The translations under genes were made by a program, and so were the position numbers. From NCBI GenBank assembly GCA_030539035.1, contig JAUNSU010000013.1, positions 1 through 57,272 on the forward strand: DNA of 57,272 bases, read 5' to 3'. The DNA comes from Planctomycetia bacterium. GTDB lineage: Bacteria; Planctomycetota; Planctomycetia; Pirellulales; Thermoguttaceae. Below are positions 23,008 through 32,117 of this stretch, one piece after another (the first letter of the stretch is position 1; every line of letters starts with the position of its first letter). The notes under the pieces are model-generated. The model saw nothing but the letters and a program-made list of their open reading frames with translations, was not told the DNA's origin and did no database searches.

Positions 23008-25407
23008 ATGGAAAATAATAATCAATCGATCCCGGAAACCGAAAATACGGATCCCCGAATCACCGCTTATCTCCTGGACGAATTGAATCCGGAAGAAAAA
23101 ACCGCGTTTGAGGAAGAGATCAGCAAGAATCCCGATCTTCAAAAGGAACTCGATTCCTTTCGATCGACGATGGAAACGATCAAATCCGCTCTTCGAAATG
23201 AACCGCTTCCCGCGGATAGTAATGCGCCGCAGATCAGCAAGGACGCTTCTTTCGGCAAGTCCCGGAGCTCCTGGTCTGTCCGCCGATGGATCGCCGCCGC
23301 TCTTCTGGTCTTCCTTACCGTATTGGGAACTTCGCATTGGTATTCGACACAAAACAAAGAGGCGGTCCGTCTCATTGTTCCCATTGACGAGTATAAGAAA
23401 AGTGATACCGTTTCCGCGCCCGGCGATATAAAAGAAAATGTTCTCCCAACATCGGAAATCGTTCAGACTGAAAAACAGTTGACCGGCAGTATCAAAGCAA
23501 CAGTAAAAGATTCTTCGAAAGCTCAGAGGGAAGACGGTGCGGATCAGATCGAAGGAAAACCCGCTCCCGCTCCTGTTCTTAAAAAAGACGAGGCCGCGAA
23601 ATCCAAGAGGGAAAATTATAAACCTGGTACCGTTCCAACGAAGCCGGCAAAGTCCGCACCTGCTCCGGCATCTGCTCCAAGTGTTGGGATGAGCATGAGT
23701 TCGGCCCCAATGAATGCCCCGGAGAGTCCTTCCCCTTCCTTCACCGACAGAGATCGGATGGATGGAATGGCGATGGGGATCATGCCGCAAGGCAAACGCA
23801 AAGCACGGGGAATAATCGGCAATGATTCCGGTAATTCTGTTCTCTCTTTTCGACAGGAAAGGGAAACGGAGATGAATATGTATCGACAGCCGCCTGTTCC
23901 CCGTTTTGTTTCCCGTTCCGAGGAAGGATATCGTCCTCTTCCGGAAAAGCCGTTTGTTTCTCCCAAAGAAGAACAGTTTTCGACCTTTTCGATCGATGTT
24001 GATACCGCGTCCTATTCGAATATCCGCCGATTTATTAAAGCGGGACAGACTCCGCCGTCCGATGCCGTGCGAATCGAAGAATTGATCAATTATTTCAAAT
24101 ACGATTATCCCGGTCCGGCCAAAGATTCCAAAGAACCGTTTGCAACCAACGTTGAAGTTGCTTCCTGTCCCTGGGCCGAAAATCATCTGCTTGCCCGAAT
24201 CGGGATCAAAGGAAAAGAGATCCCGAAAGAAAAACGGCCGCCGCTTCATCTGGTCTTTTTGATCGATGTGTCCGGTTCGATGTCCTCGTCGAACAAATTG
24301 CCCCTGGTGAAAAGAGGCTTGGCCGAACTGGTTGAAGAACTCCGGGATGGTGATGAAATTGCGATTGTGATCTATGCGGGATCAGCACGGGTCCATTTAA
24401 AATCGACCCCGGGCAGCGAAACAGCGCGAATCCTGAATGCAATCGATGAACTTCGTGCGGGCGGATCGACCGCCGGCGCTCAGGGGATTCAAACCGCTTA
24501 CGAAATTGCCCGAAAACAGTATAAAAAAGGAGAGATCAATCGGATCGTCCTTTGCACCGACGGTGATTTCAATGTCGGAACGACAGATAATAATGAACTG
24601 GAAAAAATGATCGAAAAAGAAGCGAAGTCCGGGATCTATCTTTCCATTCTCGGATTTGGAATGGGAAACTATAAAGACGATCGTCTTTCGATTCTGTCGA
24701 ATAAGGGAAACGGCAACTACGGATACATCGACAGTATCGCCGAAGCGCGAAAGTTGCTCGTTGATCAGTTGACCGGTACCTTGATCACGATCGCGAAAGA
24801 CGTCAAGATCCAAGTCGAATTCAATCCGAATCGCGTTGCCGGATATCGGCTTCTCGGATACGATGATCGCCGCCTTGCCGCCGAAGATTTCAATAATGAT
24901 AAAAAAGACGCGGGCGAGATCGGGGCCGGACATACAATCACTGCCCTGTATGAGATCGTTCCTGTCGGGATTGCCGTTCCCAATGCCGGGCGTGTTGATG
25001 AACCTCGATATGCCGCGAAAAAGGATGAATCGAAATCTCAGGAAAAGAAGGAAAATCCTTCCGCCGAGTCGAAGGAAGAATTCAATGATGAACTGATGTT
25101 CGTGAAATTGCGGTACAAACTTCCGGAAGAGACGAAGAGTTCTCTTTTGAAATCTCCCGTTGTTTATAAGAAAGGAACAAAGTCCAGCGCAAGTGCCGAT
25201 TTCCGGTTCGCGTCTGCCGTTGCCCTGTTCGGACTTATTCTGAAAGAAAGTTCCTATACGAACGACGCGGATCTCGATACCGCGGTCGCCTTGGCGAAAG
25301 AGGCTCTCGGCAAAGATTGTAAAGATGCCTGGAAAAACGAATTTGTCGATCTCGTCAAGCAATATCGATCGGAAAAGGAAGCACCTGATCGATCGAATCA
25401 GAATTAA
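23008..25407 (+). CDS. VWA-domain protein with anti-sigma-like N-terminus (YfbK family)
   Basis: A 799-residue membrane protein. Residues 17-60 (ITAYLLDELNPEEKTAFEEE and following) match the N-terminus of anti-sigma factors in planctomycetes, without a zinc-binding Cys/His set. A membrane helix follows (RRWIAAALLVFLTVLGTSHW, about 92-111), then a Pro/Ala/Lys-rich linker. A YfbK-type N-region (FSIDVDTASYSNIRRFIKAG, near 330) precedes a von Willebrand A domain with an intact MIDAS motif DVSGS (Asp420, Ser422, Ser424), and a C-terminal DUF3520-like region. The cytosolic part may hold the neighbouring ECF sigma factor while the VWA part senses an extracytoplasmic ligand (inference). Its last 53 nt overlap the convergent epmA gene. 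Confidence 0.9.
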   Translation: MENNNQSIPETENTDPRITAYLLDELNPEEKTAFEEEISKNPDLQKELDSFRSTMETIKSALRNEPLPADSNAPQISKDASFGKSRSSWSVRRWIAAALLVFLTVLGTSHWYSTQNKEAVRLIVPIDEYKKSDTVSAPGDIKENVLPTSEIVQTEKQLTGSIKATVKDSSKAQREDGADQIEGKPAPAPVLKKDEAAKSKRENYKPGTVPTKPAKSAPAPASAPSVGMSMSSAPMNAPESPSPSFTDRDRMDGMAMGIMPQGKRKARGIIGNDSGNSVLSFRQERETEMNMYRQPPVPRFVSRSEEGYRPLPEKPFVSPKEEQFSTFSIDVDTASYSNIRRFIKAGQTPPSDAVRIEELINYFKYDYPGPAKDSKEPFATNVEVASCPWAENHLLARIGIKGKEIPKEKRPPLHLVFLIDVSGSMSSSNKLPLVKRGLAELVEELRDGDEIAIVIYAGSARVHLKSTPGSETARILNAIDELRAGGSTAGAQGIQTAYEIARKQYKKGEINRIVLCTDGDFNVGTTDNNELEKMIEKEAKSGIYLSILGFGMGNYKDDRLSILSNKGNGNYGYIDSIAEARKLLVDQLTGTLITIAKDVKIQVEFNPNRVAGYRLLGYDDRRLAAEDFNNDKKDAGEIGAGHTITALYEIVPVGIAVPNAGRVDEPRYAAKKDESKSQEKKENPSAESKEEFNDELMFVKLRYKLPEETKSSLLKSPVVYKKGTKSSASADFRFASAVALFGLILKESSYTNDADLDTAVALAKEALGKDCKDAWKNEFVDLVKQYRSEKEAPDRSNQN

Positions 25408-26347
25408 GCAGGATCATCAGCAGACGCTCGACTCCCAAAGCGCAGCCGCAGCAGGGAGGGAGCCCGTGATCCATTGCCTGAAGTAATCGGGATTCGGCGG
25501 GAAGAGGATCTTTTCCCGCCTTTTTTCTTTGCTCCAGGGTCCGCACATTCCGGCGGCGAAGTTCCTCCGGATCAAGAAGTTCATGATATCCGTTGGCAAG
25601 TTCCAATCCATGAATAAAAAGCTCGAATCGTTCGGCGACCTGATATTCCTCTCCATCGGAGAATTTTTCTTTGCGCGATTGGGCAAGCTGGGCATCCGTT
25701 CCCGGATAATCATAGAGAATGATCGGGTTTTCTTTTCCAAGATCCGGCTGGACAACTTCCGAAAAAACGAGATCAAGCCAATCTCCATTCGAAGCGGACG
25801 ATTGCGGATCAGTAAACGATTCCGGACAGACGATTCCCTTTTCTTCCGCATATCTTTGATAATCTTTTGCCGTTGCCCGATGAGGATTCAATCCGGTTGA
25901 TCTTTCCACAGCTTCCCCGAATGAGAGCCGATCGCAGCGGGAAAATGATCCAATCGCGCAGACAAGATCGGCAAGAAGATCCATTCCTTCCGTATAGGAA
26001 TCGCCGACTCGATACCATTCCAGCATGGTAAATTCGATGTTGTGCGTTTTTCCACGGTCGCCGCTTCGAAAGACCGGGGTGATCTGATAGATCCGTTCCA
26101 TTCCGGCGGCAAGAAGACGCTTCATCGCGTATTCCGGCGAGGTCTGCATATAGAACGTTTCCTGCTTTCCCTGAAATCGGATCGGCAAAGAGATCGGATC
26201 AATGTATTGATCGATCACGGTATCCCGGGAAAGGATGGGCGTTTGTACTTCCAGAAAATCCCTCCGATCAAAATACGATCGGATCTCTCCGATTATTTGT
26301 GCTCTCCGGCGAAGATTTTCCAAAGACGCGGAAGGTCGGAAATCCAT
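25355..26347 (-). CDS. epmA: EF-P--(R)-beta-lysine ligase (PoxA/GenX)
   Basis: A class II aminoacyl-tRNA-synthetase-like enzyme that attaches (R)-beta-lysine to a lysine of elongation factor P, which relieves ribosome stalling at polyproline. It is a catalytic core without the N-terminal anticodon-binding domain of LysRS, 330 residues, the usual EpmA size. Motif 2 is ITPVFRSGDRGKTHNIEFTM plus LEWYR, and motif 3 is CGCALGVERLLMILLN. I chose ATG 26347 because GAAAGG precedes it; a TTG 11 codons upstream is open but lies inside a hairpin. EF-P and the aminomutase EpmB are not in the window. Polyproline-rich proteins are frequent here, which fits a need for EF-P. Confidence 0.92.
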   Translation of the reverse strand: MDFRPSASLENLRRRAQIIGEIRSYFDRRDFLEVQTPILSRDTVIDQYIDPISLPIRFQGKQETFYMQTSPEYAMKRLLAAGMERIYQITPVFRSGDRGKTHNIEFTMLEWYRVGDSYTEGMDLLADLVCAIGSFSRCDRLSFGEAVERSTGLNPHRATAKDYQRYAEEKGIVCPESFTDPQSSASNGDWLDLVFSEVVQPDLGKENPIILYDYPGTDAQLAQSRKEKFSDGEEYQVAERFELFIHGLELANGYHELLDPEELRRRNVRTLEQRKKAGKDPLPAESRLLQAMDHGLPPCCGCALGVERLLMILLNSDSIDQVLPFPIDIA

Positions 26348-26367
26348 ACAAAACCTTTCAGAAAATG

Positions 26368-26398
26368 AATAAGGATCCAACGAACGCGGATCCTTATT
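26368..26398 (-). terminator. Hairpin between the oxidoreductase gene and epmA
   Basis: Perfect 11-bp stem AATAAGGATCC / GGATCCTTATT with a 9-nt loop, 69 nt downstream of the Gfo/Idh gene. No T-run follows, so it may be a weak or factor-aided terminator or an mRNA 3' stabiliser. Confidence 0.5.
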
Positions 26399-26466
26399 CC
26401 GAAATCATCGAACAAACGCCGCAGACTTTTTCTTAAAGGGGCAAGATCCGCGGCGATGAAAACCTC

Positions 26467-27780
26467 TTATCGGGAAACCGTATGATAGACTTCTCCCATT
26501 CCGGGAACGGAGATCTTGTATCGTCCCTTCTCATCGGGAAGAACCGGCGGTTTGGCATCCCAGGTGTATCCGGTCGGAGCAAGAGCCGGAGTCGCCATCG
26601 CTTCATCCCAGGTCATTCGTTTCCCGGAATAGCAGACCAGACGGCCCATAATTCCGAGCATAGTGCTCTTGGCCATGTAATCCCCATTATTGATGTATGT
26701 TGCTCCGCCGCTTCGGACCGCTCCGTAAAGCGCTTGATGTTCCAGAAGATACATGTCGGATTTGACCTTTTTCTGTTCGTAGATCACTTTCCCGCTGAGA
26801 TCGCAGATCTTTGGACTTCCGAGAATATTCGCAAATCCTTTCGTTCCGATAATATAATCGTCGGTATTATTCCAGCAGCCGTTTTGCTGGCGGCAGAACG
26901 AATTAACGGATCGTCCGTTCGGATATTCATAAACAACGGCCATCGAATCATAGATATCGCCGTAATCCGGCTGGTCGGTTCGGGCCATTCGGGCACCAAG
27001 TCCGAACGCGGAAAGCGGTGCGTTGTCGCCGAAAGCCCAAAGGGCCTTGTCCAGCGAATGGACGTGCTGTTCTGTATTGAAATCACCGGACAACCAGGCG
27101 AAATTATACCAGTTGCGAACCTGTTCCATCATCAGGGTATCGCCTTCCAGACGGGGACGAGTCCAAAGACGGCCGGTTAAATAGGTTTCCCGAACGGAGC
27201 AGACTTCACCAATCGCGCCGTCAAGGATCCGGTTCATCATGTCTTTTACGTTGAGATCGTATCGCCAGCAAAGACCGGAAACGAGATTGAGTCCCTTTTC
27301 TTTCGCCATTTTGGCCGATTCCAGAACGCTTTTAATGCCGGGAGCATCAACCGCGACCGGCTTTTCACAGAAAACATGCTTTCCCGCAAGAATCGCCGCT
27401 CGAAGTGAGATCGGACGAAAATGGGGCGATTCGCACAAAAGAACGACATCGCACTGCGGAATCACCTTTTTATAGCATTCCAGACCATCATAAATATTTT
27501 CCGGCTTGACGTCGACCCGATCGCCGAACGCCGCTTTCAATCCCTCAAGAGCTCCTTCCGCCTTGTCCTTGAATGCGTCGCCAATGGCAACCAGCTTGAC
27601 GTTTGGATCCGCCATCAGCGCATTCCTTGCCGCGCCGCGTCCCCGTCCCCCGCAGCCGACCAAACCGATCTTAATCGTATTGGTTTCCGCCGCGTGAACC
27701 TTCGGAACCGCAAAATATCCAAGCGTTCCCGTTAATGCCGTCGTTTTCAGAAAATTTCTTCGCGAAAAATCTTTTTGCAT
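26467..27780 (-). CDS. Tat-exported Gfo/Idh/MocA-family oxidoreductase
   Basis: A 437-residue NAD(P)-dependent sugar or polyol dehydrogenase-like protein. A twin-arginine signal (DFSRRNFLKTTALTGTLGYF, then VHAAE) directs it, folded with cofactor, across the membrane. The Rossmann motif IKIGLVGCGGRGRGAARNAL follows, then HVFCEKPVAVDAPGIKSVL, the conserved EKP triad of the family. The C-terminal GFO domain has NWYNFAWLSGDFNTEQHVHS and LDKALWAFGD. Such paralogues are highly amplified in planctomycetes and relate to carbohydrate breakdown. The substrate is not predictable. Single-gene unit with its own promoter. Confidence 0.93.
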   Translation of the reverse strand: MQKDFSRRNFLKTTALTGTLGYFAVPKVHAAETNTIKIGLVGCGGRGRGAARNALMADPNVKLVAIGDAFKDKAEGALEGLKAAFGDRVDVKPENIYDGLECYKKVIPQCDVVLLCESPHFRPISLRAAILAGKHVFCEKPVAVDAPGIKSVLESAKMAKEKGLNLVSGLCWRYDLNVKDMMNRILDGAIGEVCSVRETYLTGRLWTRPRLEGDTLMMEQVRNWYNFAWLSGDFNTEQHVHSLDKALWAFGDNAPLSAFGLGARMARTDQPDYGDIYDSMAVVYEYPNGRSVNSFCRQQNGCWNNTDDYIIGTKGFANILGSPKICDLSGKVIYEQKKVKSDMYLLEHQALYGAVRSGGATYINNGDYMAKSTMLGIMGRLVCYSGKRMTWDEAMATPALAPTGYTWDAKPPVLPDEKGRYKISVPGMGEVYHTVSR

Positions 27781-27811
27781 CGCCCATTCTCCTTTTGAGA
27801 TTCTTAAAATG

Positions 27812-27839
27812 TTTATAAATGGATGGTTTTCAATGTCAA
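27812..27839 (-). promoter_or_regulatory. Promoter of the Gfo/Idh/MocA gene
   Basis: Minus strand TTGACA (27839-27834), 16-nt spacer, TATAAA (27817-27812). It lies between the end of the ABC permease gene and the oxidoreductase start. Confidence 0.75.
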
Positions 27840-27871
27840 AAAATTCATTATATCAAAGAGAAAAATCAAAA

Positions 27872-28795
27872 TCAACTGGCCTCTTTTGAATTTTGACAAA
27901 ATCTTTTTCTGCAAACCAATCGACCGAAAGCAACGAGAAAATAGACCGCGGCAACCACCGCGATGATCATTGGACCCGAAGAAAAATTCAGAAGAAGACT
28001 CAGATAAATCCCGGTCCACGATCCCAAAAAGCAGAAAAAGATCGAAAGAAAGATCATCGATCCCAGCTTTTTCGTTAATAAGGACGCCGTTGCCGCCGGA
28101 ATCGTAAGAAGCGCGATTACAAGGACCATCCCGACGACCCGGAGCATCAATACGACCGTAAGCGCGGTCAATATCAGGAGCATCTGAAAATAAAATTCTA
28201 CGGAAATATTCCGCAATCGCGCAAATTCCTCATCAAAACAGACCGCTTCCAATTTTTTGAAAAAGAGAATGGTCAATACAAGAACGAGAGCGGCAAGAAG
28301 AGCAACGGTTCGAATATCGTTCCAGGAAACAAACGTGATATCGCCGAAAAGATAGCTGGTAACACTGAGATATCCCGCCGTTCGATCCAGAAAAAGGAGT
28401 CCGATCGCCATTCCGACCGACCAGAGGATCCCGATAAGGGTATCTTCCCGTTCCGTCCCGATTTTTCGAACCAGACCGATAATAAACGCGGCAAATACGG
28501 CGGCAAAAGTCGCCGCGATCACCGGATCGATCGATTCTCCCCACGATTCCAGACGTTCCGGATCCTTGCAAAAGAAGTAAATGCCAAGTCCTCCCGCCGC
28601 AATCGTCTGTTTGAGCCAAAGACCGAATCCGATCCCCCCGAACGCGCAATGCGAAATCGCGCCCGCAAGATATCCAATGCGGCGAACAACAACAAAAGAT
28701 CCGATCAGCCCGAACGAAATACTCGCAATCGCGCTCAAAAGAAAAGCGAGACGCAAAAATCCGTACTCGGGCGAGAAAAAAAGACTCAAGTGCAT
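27872..28795 (-). CDS. ABC-3 family metal transporter permease (ZnuB/MntB-like)
   Basis: A 307-residue inner-membrane permease of the zinc/manganese/iron-chelate ABC importer family. Typical segments include LIGSFVVVRRIGYLAGAISH near residue 33-52, EREDTLIGILWSVGMAIGLL, and VVGMVLVIALLTIPAATASL near 215, with about eight to nine hydrophobic helices. Its ATPase and solute-binding protein are not adjacent: the upstream gene is a flippase-like protein and the downstream one an oxidoreductase. It starts 3 nt after the upstream stop, with AGGA 7 nt before the ATG, so it is translated from the same mRNA as the flippase-like gene. Confidence 0.9.
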   Translation of the reverse strand: MHLSLFFSPEYGFLRLAFLLSAIASISFGLIGSFVVVRRIGYLAGAISHCAFGGIGFGLWLKQTIAAGGLGIYFFCKDPERLESWGESIDPVIAATFAAVFAAFIIGLVRKIGTEREDTLIGILWSVGMAIGLLFLDRTAGYLSVTSYLFGDITFVSWNDIRTVALLAALVLVLTILFFKKLEAVCFDEEFARLRNISVEFYFQMLLILTALTVVLMLRVVGMVLVIALLTIPAATASLLTKKLGSMIFLSIFFCFLGSWTGIYLSLLLNFSSGPMIIAVVAAVYFLVAFGRLVCRKRFCQNSKEAS

Positions 28796-28798
28796 TTT

Positions 28799-29830
28799 TT
28801 AATCCTGTTGACGATCATTTTCCTGATGAAAATCTTTCAGAGACTCTGCGATTTCGCCTCGTCCTGCAAGATAATAGATCCCGCCGATTCCCATTACCAG
28901 AAGGCTGGTAAAGCGGAAAGCAACGCCAACGATCATTCCAAATCCGGGCCGATAGGCTTCATGCCCCGGAATCGTAAAGAGCGGATAGAGAACATCAAGG
29001 AAGTATTCGACCGGACCTGCGCTCAAAGGGATCAGGGTTCCCGTGTTCGAGATGGGGTAAATCACCCAATGATCCAGAATCGACGGGGCGTATCCAAACA
29101 GTCCGCACGCCAGAAAGTAAAGGGAAAGTCCATAGCAGAGATGAAGAATAAAGGTAATGGATCCCGACACCAGCAGAAGGATCTTGTGTTCCCGATAGAC
29201 CTGCATCGCGGCGGTCAATTTTTCCAGAAGGGCGCCGGCAAACGGAATCTTTTTAATGATCCTGCGCCGCAAGCCCGCTTTGGATTCCGGAAAAAGAAGA
29301 AATCCGATCCCGATCGTCGAAAGAATGAAAAACCAGATGATCGCGCCGACGGCGATCCGCGCTTCCCGATTGCTGTTGTTGACAAATCCGCAGATCCAGA
29401 TCATGATAAAGCCAAGGAGGAACATGATATAGAGTCCGATGATCCGATCGACGATTACGCTGGCCGCCGCTTCGATCTTTTTGGCCGGATAATTTCTTGC
29501 AAGCAGATAACCCTTGACGAGATCGCCGCCGACGATCCCCATCGGGAGAAGATTAAAGATCAGTCCCAGAAATCCGAGTCGAATCGCTTCCGGGTACCCG
29601 ATCGGGATCCCAAGTCCGCGGACAAGCCATTTCCAGCGGATAAATGTCAGCAGAATCCCGAAAAAATTAAGGGAAAAGCCCAAAAGAAGAAAATTCCAGT
29701 TCTTTTTCTGTTCCAGAAGGGCCGTAAACGTATCATTTTGGGCCGCACGCCAAAAAAGAAAGGCAAAAATCCCAAAAATCAAAAGAAATTTGAGTGTCCC
29801 TATAATGATATTTTTAAGTTTTTTGTTCAT
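28799..29830 (-). CDS. LPG-synthase-type transmembrane protein (UPF0104/YbhN)
   Basis: A 343-residue polytopic membrane protein with the lysylphosphatidylglycerol synthase transmembrane (flippase-like) domain but no C-terminal aminoacyl-transferase. Family motifs are RWKWLVRGLGIPIGYPEAIR, LGFLGLIFNLLPMGIVGGDL, and AASVIVDRIIGLYIMFLLGF; PLSAGPVEYFLDVLYPLF lies near the end. It is likely to move a lipid or lipid-linked sugar across the membrane. I chose ATG 29830; the open frame extends to a TTG at 29881 that lies in the -10 box of the predicted promoter. First gene of a two-gene operon with the ABC permease. Confidence 0.88.
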   Translation of the reverse strand: MNKKLKNIIIGTLKFLLIFGIFAFLFWRAAQNDTFTALLEQKKNWNFLLLGFSLNFFGILLTFIRWKWLVRGLGIPIGYPEAIRLGFLGLIFNLLPMGIVGGDLVKGYLLARNYPAKKIEAAASVIVDRIIGLYIMFLLGFIMIWICGFVNNSNREARIAVGAIIWFFILSTIGIGFLLFPESKAGLRRRIIKKIPFAGALLEKLTAAMQVYREHKILLLVSGSITFILHLCYGLSLYFLACGLFGYAPSILDHWVIYPISNTGTLIPLSAGPVEYFLDVLYPLFTIPGHEAYRPGFGMIVGVAFRFTSLLVMGIGGIYYLAGRGEIAESLKDFHQENDRQQD

Positions 29831-29880
29831 GGAAACCGTATATATCCTGTCGATCTTTTGTTGTTCACTGCATTGCCTCA

Positions 29881-29908
29881 ATTATCAGATAAAGCGGAGA
29901 TTCGTCAA
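29881..29908 (-). promoter_or_regulatory. Promoter of the flippase/ABC permease operon
   Basis: Minus strand TTGACG (29908-29903), 16-nt spacer, GATAAT (29886-29881). It sets the transcription start near 29874. Confidence 0.65.
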
Positions 29909-29999
29909 CTCATAGTTTAAAAAAACTTGGAAAATTGACAATAAATTGAAGAAGACCTTTAAAAATGGAAGGAAAAAGCCTTTTGGGGATTCCCGACTA

Positions 30000-30028
30000 T
30001 TGACAATCCTGTTCCGATTGCTTAAACT
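30000..30028 (+). promoter_or_regulatory. Promoter of the 30101-33860 operon
   Basis: TTGACA (30000-30005), 17-nt spacer, TAAACT (30023-30028). A second TTGACA lies about 65 nt upstream with a weaker -10. The same -35/-10 pair occurs before the HzsA-related gene (53445-53473). Confidence 0.7.
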
Positions 30029-30100
30029 TTCCAGTATCCCTTGGGATTTACTGGCGATCAGGGTTCTTTTCCCCAGGCTTTAACGGATACGAAAGACGAT

Positions 30101-32092
30101 ATGATATTAGATAAAGATACGGCAGCACTTGTTCTGGAGTACTTTGCCCGAAATCTTCATTCGTCGGCCTCCACGGAACTTCACGATCTGTTGAGAAACG
30201 GCGATGCGGAGAGATTTTGGGAGGAATGGACAAATGAAATCGAACGGCGATGCAGCTTTTTGGGACTCTCCGCAATCGAACATGCTTACCTTTGGGGAGG
30301 AACCGTGTCCCGTCCCAATCTGAGCTTTCCTTATGTCCTGAAGGAGGATATTGTCCTCGCCTTCTTGTCCCTTTCGATCCAGATGACCCGTATGATCCGG
30401 ACAATCTCCCCCATCTACTGGTTTGAACAAATCGCCGATACCGTCGAATTGCTCAGCAACGCCTCCGAATTGGCCCATCCCCGCGAAAATCCGCTGGTCC
30501 ATCAGCTCCTTCTCGGAGAACATCGCCTGTATCTCGGACTTTTGTATCCCGATCTGATCCCCTTTCGATCTTTCGCGCAAAGCGGAAAACGACAGCTGAT
30601 CAAGGGAATGGAGCAGATCGTGAACGAGCAGGGTGAACCCGATCTTCATGATCTTGAGATCCTCCGGCCGCTCCTGGCCTGCTGGACCCGATCCCTGATC
30701 CTCGCAACCAACGCCGGACAGGTTCTGTTCCCGGCAACGATCATGCGCCGATTCGAATGGGTCGTTCTCCAAACGATCCGATGGACTCGCTTCGACGGAC
30801 AAATGATCTATTCTCCCGCTTCTGATCAGAATCCTTATGAAGACGATTTTATCGCCTCCCTGCTGGAATTGCTCGACGCGGCGCTTCAGTTCGATGAAGA
30901 TCCCGGCGATAAAAAAGCGGCGGCGGTTGCGCTTGCCCCTCTTGCCCGCCGTTTTCTCGGATTCGATCATGCGTCCTTCGATTTAAGGAATCCTAAAAAG
31001 GATCTTCCGGAGAAAAAAAATCCCTCGGAGATCTTTGTTAAAAAAGTCCCATTATTTTTACGCGGCAAAAAGGGATCGGAAACGGATCCGACCAGTTTGC
31101 CGGACCCCTCCGGCTTTGGAGATCATCCCCTTTGGGCCGTTTTTCGACCCGATTGGAAGCCGGCGTCGCCCGCCCTCTATCTTGCCGCAAATTCTCCCGT
31201 TTTATATCAACGATCGTTAATTATGAATAATAAAAAGGAATTTTCGTATCCCATCGGATTCGGGCCTGATCAGAATGAACTGTTCGATACCCGGGTCAAA
31301 ATGGAGTTTAATCACTGCTGTTCCGCCTTTCTTTCCGGAATGTGGAATGTCAATATCGCCCTGGATCATAAAAAAATCGCTCCCGCCGGACCCTGGTCCC
31401 TTATTTGCAGTGATTATGAACAGAATTACTCCTATATTGAATGGGAAATTCCGCTGGAAAACGGATATCGAATCGAACGGCATTGCCTCTTCGCCTTCGA
31501 AGAAAAGGTCCTCTTTCTCGCCGATGCCCTTCTTCCTTGCGGAGAGGAAGAAAAAAATCGGAAGATCGACTATGAAATGATCCTTCCGATCGCAAAAAAT
31601 ATCATCGTGGAAGCTGACGCGGAATCTGCGGAAATCGCCCTCTCCGCTATCCTTCCGGAAGATCATCCCAAAAGAAAAAAAGGAAAAGAATCCCAGCGAA
31701 TCCGGATCCTTCCGATCGGACTCAACGAATGGAAACAGGAAGAAGATGTTTCCAAATTTGATCTCGCCGAAAAGGGCCTGATCCTGAAAACCGTCAAATC
31801 GGGAAGAACCCTGTTTGCGCCCCTCTTTATTGATCTGAACGAAAAAAGAATCGATCGACCCTGCACCTGGCGCCATTTGACCGTCGGAGAAAATCGGGAA
31901 GAAACCTCCCCTGAAGATGCCTGCGGATATCGTGTCCAAATCGGAAAAGATCAATATCTGATCTACTGCTCCCTCGGACCCGAAAAGAGCCGCTCTGTGC
32001 TCGGACATAATCTGAAAAGCGATTTTCTCTTCGCGGTCTTCTCCAAAACGGAAGGCGTCCTCCCCGTCGTTGAAGTCGAGAGAAAAGAATAG
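30101..32092 (+). CDS. Large conserved-looking protein of unknown function
   Basis: A 663-residue cytosolic protein with no signal peptide or membrane segment. The first 280 residues are alpha-helical (SIEH-, HQLLLGEHRLYLGLLYPDLI, LLACWTRSLILATNAGQVLF). The second half looks beta-rich and ends with repeated short strands, as in a carbohydrate-active or heparinase-like C-terminal sandwich (YIEWEIPLENGYRIERHCLF, TWRHLTVGENREE, YRVQIGKDQYLIYCSLG). That resemblance is weak and I assign no function. ATG 30101 is favoured over an upstream TTG at 30041, which is very close to the predicted transcription start. Leader of a three-gene operon with MmcQ-like and QueG-like genes. Confidence 0.75.
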   Translation: MILDKDTAALVLEYFARNLHSSASTELHDLLRNGDAERFWEEWTNEIERRCSFLGLSAIEHAYLWGGTVSRPNLSFPYVLKEDIVLAFLSLSIQMTRMIRTISPIYWFEQIADTVELLSNASELAHPRENPLVHQLLLGEHRLYLGLLYPDLIPFRSFAQSGKRQLIKGMEQIVNEQGEPDLHDLEILRPLLACWTRSLILATNAGQVLFPATIMRRFEWVVLQTIRWTRFDGQMIYSPASDQNPYEDDFIASLLELLDAALQFDEDPGDKKAAAVALAPLARRFLGFDHASFDLRNPKKDLPEKKNPSEIFVKKVPLFLRGKKGSETDPTSLPDPSGFGDHPLWAVFRPDWKPASPALYLAANSPVLYQRSLIMNNKKEFSYPIGFGPDQNELFDTRVKMEFNHCCSAFLSGMWNVNIALDHKKIAPAGPWSLICSDYEQNYSYIEWEIPLENGYRIERHCLFAFEEKVLFLADALLPCGEEEKNRKIDYEMILPIAKNIIVEADAESAEIALSAILPEDHPKRKKGKESQRIRILPIGLNEWKQEEDVSKFDLAEKGLILKTVKSGRTLFAPLFIDLNEKRIDRPCTWRHLTVGENREETSPEDACGYRVQIGKDQYLIYCSLGPEKSRSVLGHNLKSDFLFAVFSKTEGVLPVVEVERKE

Positions 32093-32117
32093 ATCCTCCT
32101 TTCAGTGAGAAGGAAAA

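Noticed and set aside
22837-24249. 470-codon minus-strand frame opposite the sigma factor and VWA genes
   Set aside because: It is antisense to two strongly supported genes and is rich in Phe, Arg and Gly, as expected of an antisense artefact.
28649-29920. 423-codon plus-strand frame opposite the flippase and ABC permease genes
   Set aside because: Very Lys/Arg/Asp-rich composition is the antisense image of hydrophobic membrane proteins.
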